The notes under the pieces were generated by a model, which searched no databases, was not told the origin of the DNA, and saw nothing but the letters and a program-made list of their open reading frames with translations. 64,000 nt of DNA from Porphyromonadaceae bacterium. Its GTDB lineage: Bacteria; Bacteroidota; Bacteroidia; Bacteroidales; Dysgonomonadaceae. Positions within the stretch are counted from its first letter, which is position 1; the number at the start of each line of letters is the position of its first letter. The DNA is taken from positions 1 through 64,000 of the forward strand of contig JAJFTO010000013.1 in NCBI GenBank assembly GCA_021372865.1, in the 5' to 3' direction. Of this stretch, positions 37,612-47,375 are shown piece after piece. The position numbers were made by a program, and so were the translations under genes.

Positions 37612-38532
37612 TCAATCATTTTTGATATACCTTACAAATGCCACATGATTTCCATCAGGCGACCAGCTGTGCACGTTAAATGTTCCCTGACCGCCATAGA
37701 AAACGGGGGTCAGGTCGCGTGCTTCTTGTGTCTCCACATCCAGCAATCTTAGTTTTACATCTTTTCCGAACGGATGTCCCCCTTGCTGGTCTTCAATATA
37801 TGCGATGTAAACGACGCTTTTGTTGTCGGGCGAAGGATGGGGAAACCAATTGTCGTAATTGTCGACGGTGAGTTGCGTTTGTTCGCTTCCATCCGGGCGC
37901 ATACGATACACATGCATCCTTCCCGTGCGATGGCTGTTGAAATAGATCCACTGTCCGTCGTAGCTGTATTCAGGCCCGTCATCAAGTCCCACGGCATCTG
38001 TCAGCTGCACTTCTTCGTCGGTAAAAACATCTGCTTTGTATACATCCCATTCTCCGTTTCTCATGGCACAATAGGTTATCCAGCGATTATCGGGACTCAC
38101 ACCGTGCCAGTAACTTGGATAATTATCGGTAATCAACCGGGGGATACCACCCTTTACAGGGAGCATGAAAATACGGGATCCCCTTTTCGATGAGTTCACT
38201 CCAGGAACGTTATGACTGATGATCAGCCATCTGCCATCGAAAGTCAGCCCGTGATCGTTGTTGCAGCGGTCAGCAAATCCGGTATCAATGATGCCGAGTT
38301 TTTTCCCATTGAGTGACACTCTTTCCAGTTTTCCGCCTGCGTTAACAATCAGATATTTTCCATCGCGTGACCAGTTGGGGGCTTCAAAATGACGCTTTTC
38401 ACGCAGGATAACTGTTTCCTTCCCGTTTTTCACATTGAGCAGCACCAGTTCGCTTTCAAGGTTTGCCGGAACCTGAGCGAACACTGTTGTAGAAATAAAA
38501 GCGAATAAAACAACTAGATACAGATGCCTCAT
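37612..38532 (-). CDS. Exported TolB/PD40-type beta-propeller protein
   Basis: This protein of about 306 residues has a signal peptide (MRHLYLVVLFAFISTTVFAQ). It carries repeated WD40-like PD40 blades: NWSRDGKYLIVNAGG, HGVSPDNRWITYCA, EYSYDGQWIYFNSHRTGRM and HPSPDNKSVVYIAY, ending HSWSPDGNHVAFVRY. Such propellers bind proteins or sugars; an enzymatic role is not evident. A start three codons further upstream (38541) is possible. It heads the minus-strand run PD40-DUF72-Gfo/Idh-GH130, driven by a promoter at 38578-38608. Confidence 0.8.
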   Translation of the reverse strand: MRHLYLVVLFAFISTTVFAQVPANLESELVLLNVKNGKETVILREKRHFEAPNWSRDGKYLIVNAGGKLERVSLNGKKLGIIDTGFADRCNNDHGLTFDGRWLIISHNVPGVNSSKRGSRIFMLPVKGGIPRLITDNYPSYWHGVSPDNRWITYCAMRNGEWDVYKADVFTDEEVQLTDAVGLDDGPEYSYDGQWIYFNSHRTGRMHVYRMRPDGSEQTQLTVDNYDNWFPHPSPDNKSVVYIAYIEDQQGGHPFGKDVKLRLLDVETQEARDLTPVFYGGQGTFNVHSWSPDGNHVAFVRYIKND

Positions 38533-38577
38533 ATCATGCATTCGTTAAAGATAATTTGACTACATGGAGTTAGACAA

Positions 38578-38608
38578 CAAATGTAACGATTATTTTATTT
38601 CAATCAAT
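38578..38608 (-). promoter_or_regulatory. Promoter of the PD40-DUF72-Gfo/Idh-GH130 run
   Basis: The minus strand has TACATTTG (38585-38578) with ATTG (38608-38605) 19 bases upstream, both close to consensus, some 46 bases before the PD40 gene start. Confidence 0.6.
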
Positions 38609-38725
38609 TATGCTTTTTTACATAATGAATTTTTGCATAAAGACTTTTAAAGTATCTGCGTTCGTTCTGATTCATAATTTATGCCATTCCCGTCGGCATA
38701 TCCTTCAAATGGCGATAATTTTTTG

Positions 38726-38733
38726 TAGATTTG
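38726..38733 (+). promoter_or_regulatory. Putative -7 element for the Pif1-like helicase
   Basis: TAGATTTG fully matches TAnnTTTG and lies 28 bases before the ATG at 38762. Confidence 0.55.
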
Positions 38734-38761
38734 TCCTTTTAATATCAACAAACTTCACCAT

Positions 38762-40906
38762 ATGTCCGGGTTCTCTCCATATGAATGCGCGAAAGAATTT
38801 GCAACCCATACCGACAGGAACCTGTTTATAACAGGAAAAGCCGGAACAGGGAAAACTACTTTCCTAAGGCATTTGCGTGCAGAGACAACCAAACAATTGG
38901 CGGTAGTCGCCCCCACGGGCGTGGCCGCGGTCAACGCGGGCGGAACCACCATCCATTCCTTCTTTCAGTTGCCATTCACTCCTTTTACACCGACCCCGGC
39001 CGGACAGGAGGCGCTGATCGCCCGCATGAAGATGAGCAGTGCCCGCCGCAACGTAATCCGTGAGCTGGAGGTGCTGGTGATCGATGAGATCAGTATGGTG
39101 CGGGCCGATGTGCTGGATGCCATCGACACAGTCCTGCGTCATGTACGCCACCGCCGTGCCGAACCCTTTGGCGGTGTCCAGATGATTTTTATCGGCGATC
39201 TCTACCAGCTATCGCCTGTAGCCAAGGCGGATGAATGGCAAATACTCTCGGCTTATTACCAGGGAATCTATTTTTTTCATAGTCGTGTCATGCTGGAAAC
39301 TCCCCCCGTGTGTGTGGAGTTCGATAAGATCTTCAGGCAGTCCGACAATGTTTTTATCCAGGTTTTAAACGAAGTACGGAACGATGCCCTTTCACCGGAA
39401 GGGTTCAGCCTGCTCCAAAGTCGCTATGAACCACATTTTAACCCGTCACCCGAAGAGAATTACATCACGCTCACTACGCATAATTTCACTGCCGATGACA
39501 TTAACAGCACCGAATTGGAAAAAATCAGTGCCAAGGCACATCTGTTCACGGCAGTGGTGAAGGGCGAGTTTCCGGAAAAAGCATTCCCAGTGGAGCAAGA
39601 ACTTGAGTTGAAAGAGGGGGCCAAGGTGATGTTCGTGCGGAACGACACCGAAACACCCCGTCGTTTTTTCAATGGGAAAATTGGTACCATCACCAGCATC
39701 ATTGACCAGGGAGTCACCGTACATTGCCCCGGCGACACCGATGAAATATCCGTTCCACAGGTAACCTGGGAGAATATCCGCTACACCACAAACCCGGAAA
39801 ATCAAACCGTGGAGGAGGAGATCATCGGCACCTTCGAACAACTTCCCCTGCGGCTAGCCTGGGCCATCACTATCCACAAGAGCCAGGGGCTTACTTTCGA
39901 CAAAGCAATCATCGACGCAGGAAAAGCTTTTTCGCCAGGGCAGGTCTACGTGGCGCTGAGCCGTTGCCGTTCACTCCACAGCCTGGTACTGAAAAGCCCG
40001 ATCAACCGTTACAGCATCGGTATGGACGAACAGGTGATTCGTTTTTCTTCTTCCAGGCCGGGAATGGCAGGCGTTTTAGAGGAGCTTCATTCGGCAAAGG
40101 AACAATTCAGGATGACGCTGCTGCTTCAATTATTCAATTTTTCGCCCCTTCTTCAAATGGCACGCTCCTGGTACTTCGCGACCAAAGAAAATGAATCTTC
40201 CTTCAGCGAAGGGACCCTTCCTTTTGTAGATGGAATCTGTAAACAGCTGGCTGAGATAGAGCAGGTGGGAGGCAAATTCAGAATGCAGCTGCAGCAAATT
40301 ATCCGGAAAGTACCGGTCGACAGCACCTACCTCACAGCACGGATCAGCGCCTCATCCGTCTATTTCACCGATAAGATAGAGAGCTTGTTGCGTTGCTTAC
40401 AGGAATCGATAGCTACCACCGATAACAGGGCAAATGCACGGGAGTATGACGAGGATATCACCGCAATTTTTATCGCAGCAGCCCTGAAAAAGGAACTGAT
40501 CACCGCTACGGCAAATGACTTCAGCGTGGAGGCATATTACAAAGCACGGAATCTGTTCAGGAAACCGGCTTTTGTCATCTCCTCCTACAGTCGCGACAGC
40601 AAGGGAGAACAACTCAAATCGATCCATCCAGAGCTGCTGGGCGAACTGGTACAACTGCGTAATAAAATCAGTAAAGAAGAAAAACTACCGATATATATTG
40701 TCGCATCGGTAAAAACACTGGTGCAGATGGCCGATTACCTGCCCGAGGATGAGAAGCAGTTGCTGAAAATAGATGGTTTTGGTAAAAAAAAGGTGCAACG
40801 TTTCGGGGCACAGTTTCTCGAACTCATCACCAGTTACATGACGGCCTACGACATCGAATCACGGATGATTCATTTTCCGGAGACAAAGAAGAAAAAGAAA
40901 AAATAA
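38762..40906 (+). CDS. Pif1-like superfamily 1B helicase with C-terminal HRDC-type domain
   Basis: This 714-residue protein has the Walker A motif GKAGTGKTTFLRHL (about 24-37), Walker B VLVIDEISMV and the SF1 motif HKSQGLTFDKAI with VYVALSRCR (UvrD/RecD-like C-terminal motifs), the usual set for Pif1/RecD2-like helicases. The C-terminal part contains LPEDEKQLLKIDGFGKKKVQRFG, matching an HRDC or helix-hairpin nucleic-acid-binding domain. A basic tail (TKKKKKK) ends it. Pif1 helicases unwind DNA 5' to 3' and resolve structured DNA. This fused form is common in Bacteroidota, but its role is uncharacterised here. Confidence 0.88.
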   Translation: MSGFSPYECAKEFATHTDRNLFITGKAGTGKTTFLRHLRAETTKQLAVVAPTGVAAVNAGGTTIHSFFQLPFTPFTPTPAGQEALIARMKMSSARRNVIRELEVLVIDEISMVRADVLDAIDTVLRHVRHRRAEPFGGVQMIFIGDLYQLSPVAKADEWQILSAYYQGIYFFHSRVMLETPPVCVEFDKIFRQSDNVFIQVLNEVRNDALSPEGFSLLQSRYEPHFNPSPEENYITLTTHNFTADDINSTELEKISAKAHLFTAVVKGEFPEKAFPVEQELELKEGAKVMFVRNDTETPRRFFNGKIGTITSIIDQGVTVHCPGDTDEISVPQVTWENIRYTTNPENQTVEEEIIGTFEQLPLRLAWAITIHKSQGLTFDKAIIDAGKAFSPGQVYVALSRCRSLHSLVLKSPINRYSIGMDEQVIRFSSSRPGMAGVLEELHSAKEQFRMTLLLQLFNFSPLLQMARSWYFATKENESSFSEGTLPFVDGICKQLAEIEQVGGKFRMQLQQIIRKVPVDSTYLTARISASSVYFTDKIESLLRCLQESIATTDNRANAREYDEDITAIFIAAALKKELITATANDFSVEAYYKARNLFRKPAFVISSYSRDSKGEQLKSIHPELLGELVQLRNKISKEEKLPIYIVASVKTLVQMADYLPEDEKQLLKIDGFGKKKVQRFGAQFLELITSYMTAYDIESRMIHFPETKKKKKK

Positions 40907-40928
40907 CAGGCATCAGCGCAGAAAAAAG

Positions 40929-40975
40929 AAATCGGTTACCTGTCTGTGAATGTCGCAGGTAACCGGTTTATTTTT
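40929..40975. terminator. Bidirectional terminator between helicase and GH3 genes
   Basis: A perfect 10-bp stem (40933-40942 with 40956-40965), extendable by a few pairs, has T-rich flanks on both strands. It would stop both convergent genes. Confidence 0.85.
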
Positions 40976-40990
40976 ATGTGAAATATGATA

Positions 40991-43333
40991 TTACCGGTTG
41001 GGAGTATCCCAGATTTTGGAAGTTGTGCAGTGAATATCTACGGTCTGATCACCCGCCTGCAGCATGAAATCACCTTCTTCAAGAGTCCATTTTCCTTTTT
41101 CATTGACAAAAGCCAGTTCTTCGCCTTTGAATCCGAAAGTAACGGTCTGCGTTTCTCCTGGTTTGAGCGAGATTTTCTCAAAACCACGTAACCGGCGTAC
41201 ATCGGGAGAAAGTGTAGCCACCCGGTCGCTGCTGAAGAGCAGCACGGCCTCTTTTCCTTCCAGACTTCCTCTGTTGGTGACATCCACCGATACGGTGATC
41301 TGGTCATCGGCCGTGAAGCTGGTGCTGTTCACCCGAAGATTTGAATAACTGAAGGTAGTATAGCTTAGCCCATAACCAAACGGATATTGAACCGATGTCT
41401 GTGAACCATAATCGTACACACCTTCCATTTTTCTATCGATATTCTGACTGGGTTTGTGGTCGTAAGTCATCAGCCCCTGCTCATATTTCGGATAGGTATA
41501 GGGCAGCTTGCCGCTCGGGTTCACGTTGCCACGCAGGATGTCGGCCAGCGCATCACTACCAAAGTTGCCCGGCAGATAAGCCTGCAAAACCGCTGCTGCT
41601 CCCGGTTCAATTTTTCGAATCAGGCGGGGACGTCCTTCGTTGAGCACCAGAATCACCGGTTTGCCTGTTTTTTGTAATGCCAGCGCTAGGGCTGTCTGGT
41701 TTTCTGAGAGTGTCAACTCATCCAGGTTACCGGGAGTTTCGCAATAGGAGTTCTCTCCCAGGCATAAAACAATATAGTCTGCCCTTGCAGCGGCTGCAAC
41801 GGCCTTGCCTATCTCCGGTGCATTCTCCTCATAATATTGTCCTTCCATCTTATAGGTTACACCCGGTTCATAGTGTACATTTTCCATCCCGAATGTGTTT
41901 TGTAACGCTTCGAAGATGGTGTTGTACTGCTGTGCAAATTCTTCGGTTTTTTCGCCCTGCCAGGAGTAGCTCCAACCGCCATTGAGCGTGCGCATGGAGT
42001 TTCCGTTGGGACCTGCCACAAGAATGCGGGCATTGGCGGGTAATGGAAGGACATTCTGTTCATTTTTCAACAATGTGATCGACTCTTCAGCTGCCGCCTT
42101 GGCAACCGACTCATTCTCCCTGCTGCCAAAATCGGGATATTCTGCACGTGACCAGTAGGGACGTTCGAACAATCCCAACCGGAATTTCAACCGCAACACC
42201 CTGCGTACTGCATCGTCAATCCGATCCATAGGTACTTCGCCCTCCTCTGCCAATTGCACCAGCGTTGGACAAAAAGCGAGGTTGTAGGGCTCCATCACCA
42301 AATCGATACCCGCCATGATCGCCGTTTTCACTGCTCCTTTATAATCGGCCGCCACATGGTCGCGGTTGAGCAGATTGGGCACGTCTGCCCAGTCGGTCAC
42401 GATTACCCCGTCGAACCCCAGCTCTTCTTTCAGCCACTGTGTAATCAGGCGATAGTCGGCATGGGTGGATACTCCGTTGATGATTCCCGAGTTCACCATT
42501 ACGGAGAGGGCACCTCCCTCGACAATGGCCGCACGAAAAGGTTCAAAAAATTTCTCGCGAAGTTCGCTTTCGGATATCAACGCCGGCGTTCGGTCTTTTC
42601 CCGAGACAGGCACACCATAACCCATATAATGTTTCAGGCAGGCAGCGATGTGCTGATTCCCGACATTGTTCCGGTCTTTTCCCTGAAAACCCGTTGCGGA
42701 AGCGACTGCCATGCGGGCATTGAGATATGCATCCTCTCCATAGCTTTCCCACTGGCGCGACCAGCGTGCATCCCGACCCAGATCCATCGTCGGTGCGAAA
42801 GTCCAGGCGATATTGCTTGCCCTTGTCTCGTAGGCGGAGATACGTGATCCTTCTTCCATCAACGCGGTATTAAAGGTGGCACCCATTCCCACGCTTTGAG
42901 GGAAGAATGTGGCACCGGCGGTATAGGTGGCGCCGTGGATGGCATCGATCCCGTAGATCACGGGGATACCGGTCTCCTTCAGCGCCCGTTCCTGGATCGT
43001 ACGGATGATACTCTCCCACACTTCAGGGGTACGGGCCCGGTTGTTACTGGTATTCAGGATGGAACCCACCTTGTACTTCCCGAGCACCGTATCAAGCATG
43101 GCAGGATCCAGTTCAAAAGGTTCCTCGCTGAAATAAGCGTTACCTCCTTTCCCGATCAGATCGATGGTAAACTGGGCCATCTGCCCCACCTTCTCCTCCA
43201 GCGTCATTTGTAACATGATACTGTCGATCTTTTTCTCAATACCCGCATCCAGATTTGTTCCGGTTTTATTTGCACCTTCATTGCAGGCTGCGAGAAATGG
43301 AATGAAAAGAATAATAAAATAAAATTTCTTCAT
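40991..43333 (-). CDS. bglX: Glycoside hydrolase family 3 beta-glucosidase (BglX-like) lipoprotein
   Basis: This 780-residue lipoprotein (lipobox LAAC) has the GH3 TIM barrel, with nucleophile Asp in GVIVTDWADV, followed by the alpha/beta sandwich (ESITLLKNEQNVLPLP). A C-terminal fibronectin III-like domain follows (about 690-775). KHYMGYGV and GKDRTPALISESEL are typical GH3 N-terminal blocks. It should remove terminal beta-glucose from short beta-glucans. It sits next to a ruined GH16 gene, whose family cleaves beta-glucans internally, so the two probably formed one utilisation locus. Confidence 0.94.
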   Translation of the reverse strand: MKKFYFIILFIPFLAACNEGANKTGTNLDAGIEKKIDSIMLQMTLEEKVGQMAQFTIDLIGKGGNAYFSEEPFELDPAMLDTVLGKYKVGSILNTSNNRARTPEVWESIIRTIQERALKETGIPVIYGIDAIHGATYTAGATFFPQSVGMGATFNTALMEEGSRISAYETRASNIAWTFAPTMDLGRDARWSRQWESYGEDAYLNARMAVASATGFQGKDRNNVGNQHIAACLKHYMGYGVPVSGKDRTPALISESELREKFFEPFRAAIVEGGALSVMVNSGIINGVSTHADYRLITQWLKEELGFDGVIVTDWADVPNLLNRDHVAADYKGAVKTAIMAGIDLVMEPYNLAFCPTLVQLAEEGEVPMDRIDDAVRRVLRLKFRLGLFERPYWSRAEYPDFGSRENESVAKAAAEESITLLKNEQNVLPLPANARILVAGPNGNSMRTLNGGWSYSWQGEKTEEFAQQYNTIFEALQNTFGMENVHYEPGVTYKMEGQYYEENAPEIGKAVAAAARADYIVLCLGENSYCETPGNLDELTLSENQTALALALQKTGKPVILVLNEGRPRLIRKIEPGAAAVLQAYLPGNFGSDALADILRGNVNPSGKLPYTYPKYEQGLMTYDHKPSQNIDRKMEGVYDYGSQTSVQYPFGYGLSYTTFSYSNLRVNSTSFTADDQITVSVDVTNRGSLEGKEAVLLFSSDRVATLSPDVRRLRGFEKISLKPGETQTVTFGFKGEELAFVNEKGKWTLEEGDFMLQAGDQTVDIHCTTSKIWDTPNR

Positions 43334-43357
43334 ATAATTTAGTTTAGATGTCAGTGA

Positions 43358-43886
43358 TTAGCTATCAGCGGTCAGCTTCAACTCATCTACTCCCTGTGCA
43401 CCGCCCCAGTTGCTTCCCCAAGCCAGGTTCAGCTTCAGATAAAAGGGCATATTAAAGGGCCAGGTCTCCTTGTTTCCGGTACCGTCATTGTTGAACCGGA
43501 AATATTCTACACCATCCACAAACCCTTTGATATAATCAGCCGTCCACTCCAACGCATAGATGTGAAATTCAGTCTCAGCATTCTGAATGGTACGGGTCGC
43601 TCCCTTTCGGGTTTGCCGTAGCATTAATCTTTACCAGGGTTTGTCCGTTTCCCCCTTTGTCGGGTGCAAGGCTGCACCACGACTGACCGGAGGTGGCCGT
43701 CCAGTCGCTATTGGCCGTCACGATAATATTTTTCGTCTCCCCCTTGTCTGAAAACAACGTTGTCGTCGGTGAAATCTCAAACTTTACTCCTCCATCCGGC
43801 TTAGACGGATCGGGGAGCGGGTCAATCCCGCCGGATACTGCCAGCATCATAGCAAGCGTAATCAGTATTGTACTCATCCTTTTCAT
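43358..43886 (-). pseudogene. Remnant of a GH16 glycoside hydrolase with BACON domain
   Basis: Two fragments in different reading frames remain. The 5' fragment (43886 to 43575) begins with a signal-like segment, without the usual lipobox Cys, followed by a BACON domain (FEISPTTTLFSDKGETKNI and SDWTATSGQSWCSLAP). The 3' fragment (43624 to 43358) is the C-terminal end of a GH16 barrel: FHIYALEWTADYIKGFVDG and PFYLKLNLAWGSNWGG. The middle of GH16, including the catalytic ExDxxE, is missing. The joint near 43575-43624 changes frame, which points to an internal deletion. No functional enzyme can be made. Confidence 0.85.
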
Positions 43887-43940
43887 ATTTTCTGAAGAAG
43901 GTTTCCGCTTTAACCACCGGCAGCCTTTTGCCGCACTTAA

Positions 43941-44036
43941 TCAATTTTTATTCACCGAATTCAAGTCATCCAGATAGAAGAAACCCGGTCCGGCATGGCC
44001 TTCGTTTCTATTATAGTCAGGCATCTCTTTTCGCAT
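43941..44036 (-). pseudogene. 31-codon fragment, probable carbohydrate-binding protein tail
   Basis: An ATG at 44036 begins a frame ending ...GFFYLDDLNSVNKN at a TGA at 43941. Endings of the type FYLDDL are frequent at the C-terminal domain of surface glycan-binding or GH lipoproteins, so it may be the last piece of a decayed neighbour of the GH16 gene. A -7 motif lies at 44059-44066, so a real small peptide is not excluded. Weakly supported. Confidence 0.35.
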
Positions 44037-44183
44037 GAAATTAATCAGATCACTGGGACAAATGTAGTTCTTTTATCAAATCTTTTTGACGACTTTTTTT
44101 TAAAAAATGAGGAACGAAGATAGAAGTTAGGCCTGAGGTTAGAAAAAAAAACGAAAATGAGTAAAAATCTATGATTATTTGTT

Positions 44184-44191
44184 TAGATTTG
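44184..44191 (+). promoter_or_regulatory. Putative -7 element for the decarboxylase gene
   Basis: TAGATTTG fully matches TAnnTTTG, 25 bases before the ATG at 44217. Confidence 0.6.
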
Positions 44192-44216
44192 TAGATACAA
44201 TCCTAACGCAGTTCTC

Positions 44217-45182
44217 ATGAAAAGAATTTTAGTTACAGGGGGTGCCGGATTTATTGGTTCACATTTATGTAGAAAGTTATTAAAAGAAGGACACCATATA
44301 ATTTGTCTGGATAATTTTCTTACGGGAGCCAGGGAAAATATTTCGCGATTGATAGGGAATGATCATTTCGAACTGATTGAACATGATATTATCCATCCTT
44401 TACAAATAGAGTCTGTTGATGAAATTTACCATCTCGCTTGTCCAGCATCGCCTGTCCATTATCAAAATGACCCAATAGCGACAATGAAGATCTCCGTATT
44501 GGGATCTATGGTAGCTTTGGGGATAGCAAAACGGCACAAAGCCAAAATACTTCTTGCATCTACCAGCGAGATATATGGTGATCCGCAGCTGCATCCGCAG
44601 CCGGAAACATATTGGGGAAACGTAAATCCGATTGGTCCACGTTCATGCTATGATGAGGGTAAACGCTGTGCCGAAACACTTTTCATGGATTATCACCGTC
44701 AGGAAAAGGTACGCATTAAAATAGTACGAATATTTAATACATATGGCCCTCGCATGCAGCCTCATGATGGAAGGGTAATGTCGAACTTCATCCTTCAGGC
44801 ATTACAAAAGAAAGATTTAACCGTGTATGGCGATGGAAGTCAAACAAGAAGTTTTCAGTATATTGATGATCTGATAGAAGGCATGGTACGCGTAATGGAG
44901 ACCGGTGACGACTTTTTAGGTCCCGTCAATATAGGAAATCCATCGGAATTTACGATCAAAGAATTGGCTGAAAAAATTAATTCACTCACATCATTTCAAT
45001 CTAAGCTTGTTTATAAGCCCTTGCCCGAAGATGATCCCAAGCAAAGAAAACCGGATATCAGCCTTGCGAAGGCATATCTGAACTGGGAACCAAAGGTAAG
45101 TCTGGACGAAGGATTAAGAAAAATGATTACCTATTTTAAAGAAAAAATAGTTGTAAACAATTTGATAGAGGAACAATGTTAA
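44217..45182 (+). CDS. UDP-glucuronate decarboxylase (UDP-xylose synthase-like)
   Basis: This 321-residue extended SDR has [15 protein letters not shown] (NAD-binding GxxGxxG, about 8-14), STSEIYGDP (catalytic Ser/Thr) and [11 protein letters not shown] with the YxxxK pair (about 143-153). The [20 protein letters not shown] and [21 protein letters not shown] blocks are diagnostic of UXS, which converts UDP-glucuronate to UDP-xylose with CO2 release. UDP-xylose would feed the polysaccharide made by the operon that converges on it. Its last 7 bases overlap the start of the next gene, a kinase. Confidence 0.92.
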   Translation: MKRILVTGGAGFIGSHLCRKLLKEGHHIICLDNFLTGARENISRLIGNDHFELIEHDIIHPLQIESVDEIYHLACPASPVHYQNDPIATMKISVLGSMVALGIAKRHKAKILLASTSEIYGDPQLHPQPETYWGNVNPIGPRSCYDEGKRCAETLFMDYHRQEKVRIKIVRIFNTYGPRMQPHDGRVMSNFILQALQKKDLTVYGDGSQTRSFQYIDDLIEGMVRVMETGDDFLGPVNIGNPSEFTIKELAEKINSLTSFQSKLVYKPLPEDDPKQRKPDISLAKAYLNWEPKVSLDEGLRKMITYFKEKIVVNNLIEEQC

Positions 45183-46309
45183 AGGATTTTTCAAAATATA
45201 AGGTATTGGTAGTGGATGATATTCCTGCGAATGTTTTACTACTTAAGGTGCTGTTAGAACAATCAAAATTACAGGTATTTACAGCCGAGAGTTCAAAGGA
45301 AGCATACACCCAATTGAACAAAGAACAAATAGACTTGATATTACTGGATGTTTTAATGCCGGACGAAAATGGGTTTGAGTTGGCAGAAGAACTGAAAAAC
45401 GATGCCAGTTTCCGGGATATACCAATTATATTCTTGACAGCATTAAATACAACTTCTGATATCGTAAAAGGATTTGACTTAGGTGCTGACGATTTTATAT
45501 CCAAACCTTTCAACAAGGAAGAATTGCTGATAAGAGTCCGGTATCAATTGACCCTGCTGGAAGCAAAACGGACCATACAACAACAAACCGTTGAACTGAA
45601 AAAAACCATATCCGGAAGAGACAAGCTATATTCTGTGATAGCACACGATTTGCGTATGCCTATGTCATCACTGAAGATGTCACTGAACATGTTGACCATG
45701 AAAATGGAAGAATACCCTGGACATAATAAGGATCTTATAGACATACTCCTAAATGCAAATGAACTATCTGAAAAATTATTTACGCTGCTTGACAACCTCT
45801 TAAAATGGACCAAGAGTCAGCTTGGCGGACTTGTCGCATTCCCTCAAAATATTAATTTGTCAGCGCTTGCAGAGGGCGTAATAGAAGTTTTCACAATGGT
45901 AGCCTCCAATAAAAAAATTAAAATAAACTTTGCATCTGTGAATATTGATGAAACGGAAGTATTTGTGGATATAGACATGGTAAAAACTTCCATTCGGAAT
46001 CTGCTCAGCAATGCGATCAAATTCAGTCACACTGGCAGCGAAGTCGGTGTTGTGATAAAAAGGGAGAATAACGAAGTTCTATTAAGCGTCGAAGATCATG
46101 GTTGCGGAATCAGTGAGGAAGCTCAGCACAAACTAATGAATGTTGAAACCCATTATACCACATACGGGACTGAGAATGAATCAGGTTCAGGATTGGGGCT
46201 TTTACTGGTGCATGAGTTTATGAAACTTAATAAAGGCCGTGTTTTTTTCAAATCGAAAGAAGGAAAAGGTTCTACTTTTGGGTTTGCACTTCCTGTGAGA
46301 GAGGATTGA
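45176..46309 (+). CDS. Receiver domain-histidine kinase fusion
   Basis: This 377-residue soluble protein has an N-terminal receiver (about 8-125): DD at VVDDIPAN, phospho-acceptor Asp in [11 protein letters not shown], Thr in IFLTALN and Lys in FISKPFN. A short coiled coil ([17 protein letters not shown]) leads to a kinase core: HisKA H-box [14 protein letters not shown]-box [11 protein letters not shown]1 VEDHGCGI and G2 GSGLGLLL. There is no membrane segment, so it would respond to another kinase or internal cues. It overlaps the decarboxylase gene by 7 bases (ATGTTAA). Its 3' end overlaps the convergent EEP gene by 38 bases. Confidence 0.92.
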   Translation: MLKDFSKYKVLVVDDIPANVLLLKVLLEQSKLQVFTAESSKEAYTQLNKEQIDLILLDVLMPDENGFELAEELKNDASFRDIPIIFLTALNTTSDIVKGFDLGADDFISKPFNKEELLIRVRYQLTLLEAKRTIQQQTVELKKTISGRDKLYSVIAHDLRMPMSSLKMSLNMLTMKMEEYPGHNKDLIDILLNANELSEKLFTLLDNLLKWTKSQLGGLVAFPQNINLSALAEGVIEVFTMVASNKKIKINFASVNIDETEVFVDIDMVKTSIRNLLSNAIKFSHTGSEVGVVIKRENNEVLLSVEDHGCGISEEAQHKLMNVETHYTTYGTENESGSGLGLLLVHEFMKLNKGRVFFKSKEGKGSTFGFALPVRED

Positions 46310-47369
46310 TAACAAAATCCAGACTCACAATTACTGGTTTATGATCGCTGTATTTCAGCTCGGGAGAATGATAGTGGGTCCCCCTGAAATAATATCCGGA
46401 GTATAACAGATAATCAATCCTGTACAGTTTTTTGAGATATCTGTAGGTATATCCATACCCTCTTCCACAGGAACGGAAACTGTCTTTAAGATCCCCTCTG
46501 ATTTTGCGGTAAGTATATGAAGCAGGCGTGTCATTAAAATCACCGCATACAATCAGCGGAAAGGGACATTTATCGATAAATTCAGAAATAATATCAGCCT
46601 GATTGGATCTCATTATACTATTTTCATACAACATCTCTTTCAACCTGTTGAACCTGAAAGAGAGCTGTTCGACGTTATCCGTGGAATTAAATCTGTTTTG
46701 ATTCAGATTCGTGGTTTGCAAATGATTGTTGATTATCCTGATTGTATTACCATGAATAACCAGGTCAGCCCACATTGACGAATTTACGCTTTCACCCGTG
46801 AAATCGATTTGCTGCGATTGCAGAATGGGATATCGACTGAATATTGCTACCTGCATCTTTCCGGGAGCAGGACAATAAATTCTGTAGTAAGGCAAAAAAC
46901 CGAATAGCCCGACAATTTGTTTCAATTGCGAATCGTTTACCGCAGGAAATTCCTGCAGACACAGGATATCTATCTTTTCGCTTTGCATAAAATCTGAAAT
47001 CTCACTGCCTGTTTCATACATATTACCGGTGATGCAATGAATATTATAAGTTGCTATTTTTAATTCAAACCCTGCAGGCTCTGTCTTCCTGAAAGGCCAC
47101 TGATAAATGCCGGATAAATAAGGAATATTTAATACTATAGCAAATAACTGAACAAAAAGCCAAAGCTTCTTTCTCAGGATCCAATAAATCATTAGTAGAA
47201 GGTTAATCAACAGTATTATAGTCAAAAACAGACCCGGAAACTGCAATTCAATGTGCTGAGCGGGATGAAAATATGACGACAGAAAGCCTCCGATCGCCAG
47301 GATAGCAAAAATTATCCCCGTAAAAAGTAATATGAGATCGAATAGACTTAAAAGTACCCGTTTACCCAT
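46272..47369 (-). CDS. Membrane-anchored endonuclease/exonuclease/phosphatase-fold protein
   Basis: This 365-residue protein has three N-terminal transmembrane helices (about 8-30, 44-66, 70-86). They are followed by an EEP catalytic domain with LKIATYNIHC, LCLQEFPAV (metal-binding Glu), VCGDFNDTP (catalytic Asp/Asn) and YSDHKPVIVSL near the end (Asp-His). The family includes DNases, inositol phosphatases and sphingomyelinases; the substrate cannot be told. The topology should place the catalytic domain on one side of the inner membrane. It is the distal gene of the polysaccharide operon, 6 bases after the PAS kinase, and it converges with the receiver-kinase gene with a 38-base overlap. Confidence 0.85.
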   Translation of the reverse strand: MGKRVLLSLFDLILLFTGIIFAILAIGGFLSSYFHPAQHIELQFPGLFLTIILLINLLLMIYWILRKKLWLFVQLFAIVLNIPYLSGIYQWPFRKTEPAGFELKIATYNIHCITGNMYETGSEISDFMQSEKIDILCLQEFPAVNDSQLKQIVGLFGFLPYYRIYCPAPGKMQVAIFSRYPILQSQQIDFTGESVNSSMWADLVIHGNTIRIINNHLQTTNLNQNRFNSTDNVEQLSFRFNRLKEMLYENSIMRSNQADIISEFIDKCPFPLIVCGDFNDTPASYTYRKIRGDLKDSFRSCGRGYGYTYRYLKKLYRIDYLLYSGYYFRGTHYHSPELKYSDHKPVIVSLDFVINPLSQEVQTQK

Positions 47370-47375
47370 TGTATA

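Larger units (their letters stand above)
43887..44216. other. Intergenic stretch with remnant fragment and two promoters
   Basis: This 330-base gap holds a short minus-strand fragment (43941-44036), a minus-strand -7 motif TACATTTG (44066-44059) and the plus-strand -7 motif of the decarboxylase gene (44184-44191). The rest is AT-rich and shows nothing recognisable. Confidence 0.5.
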
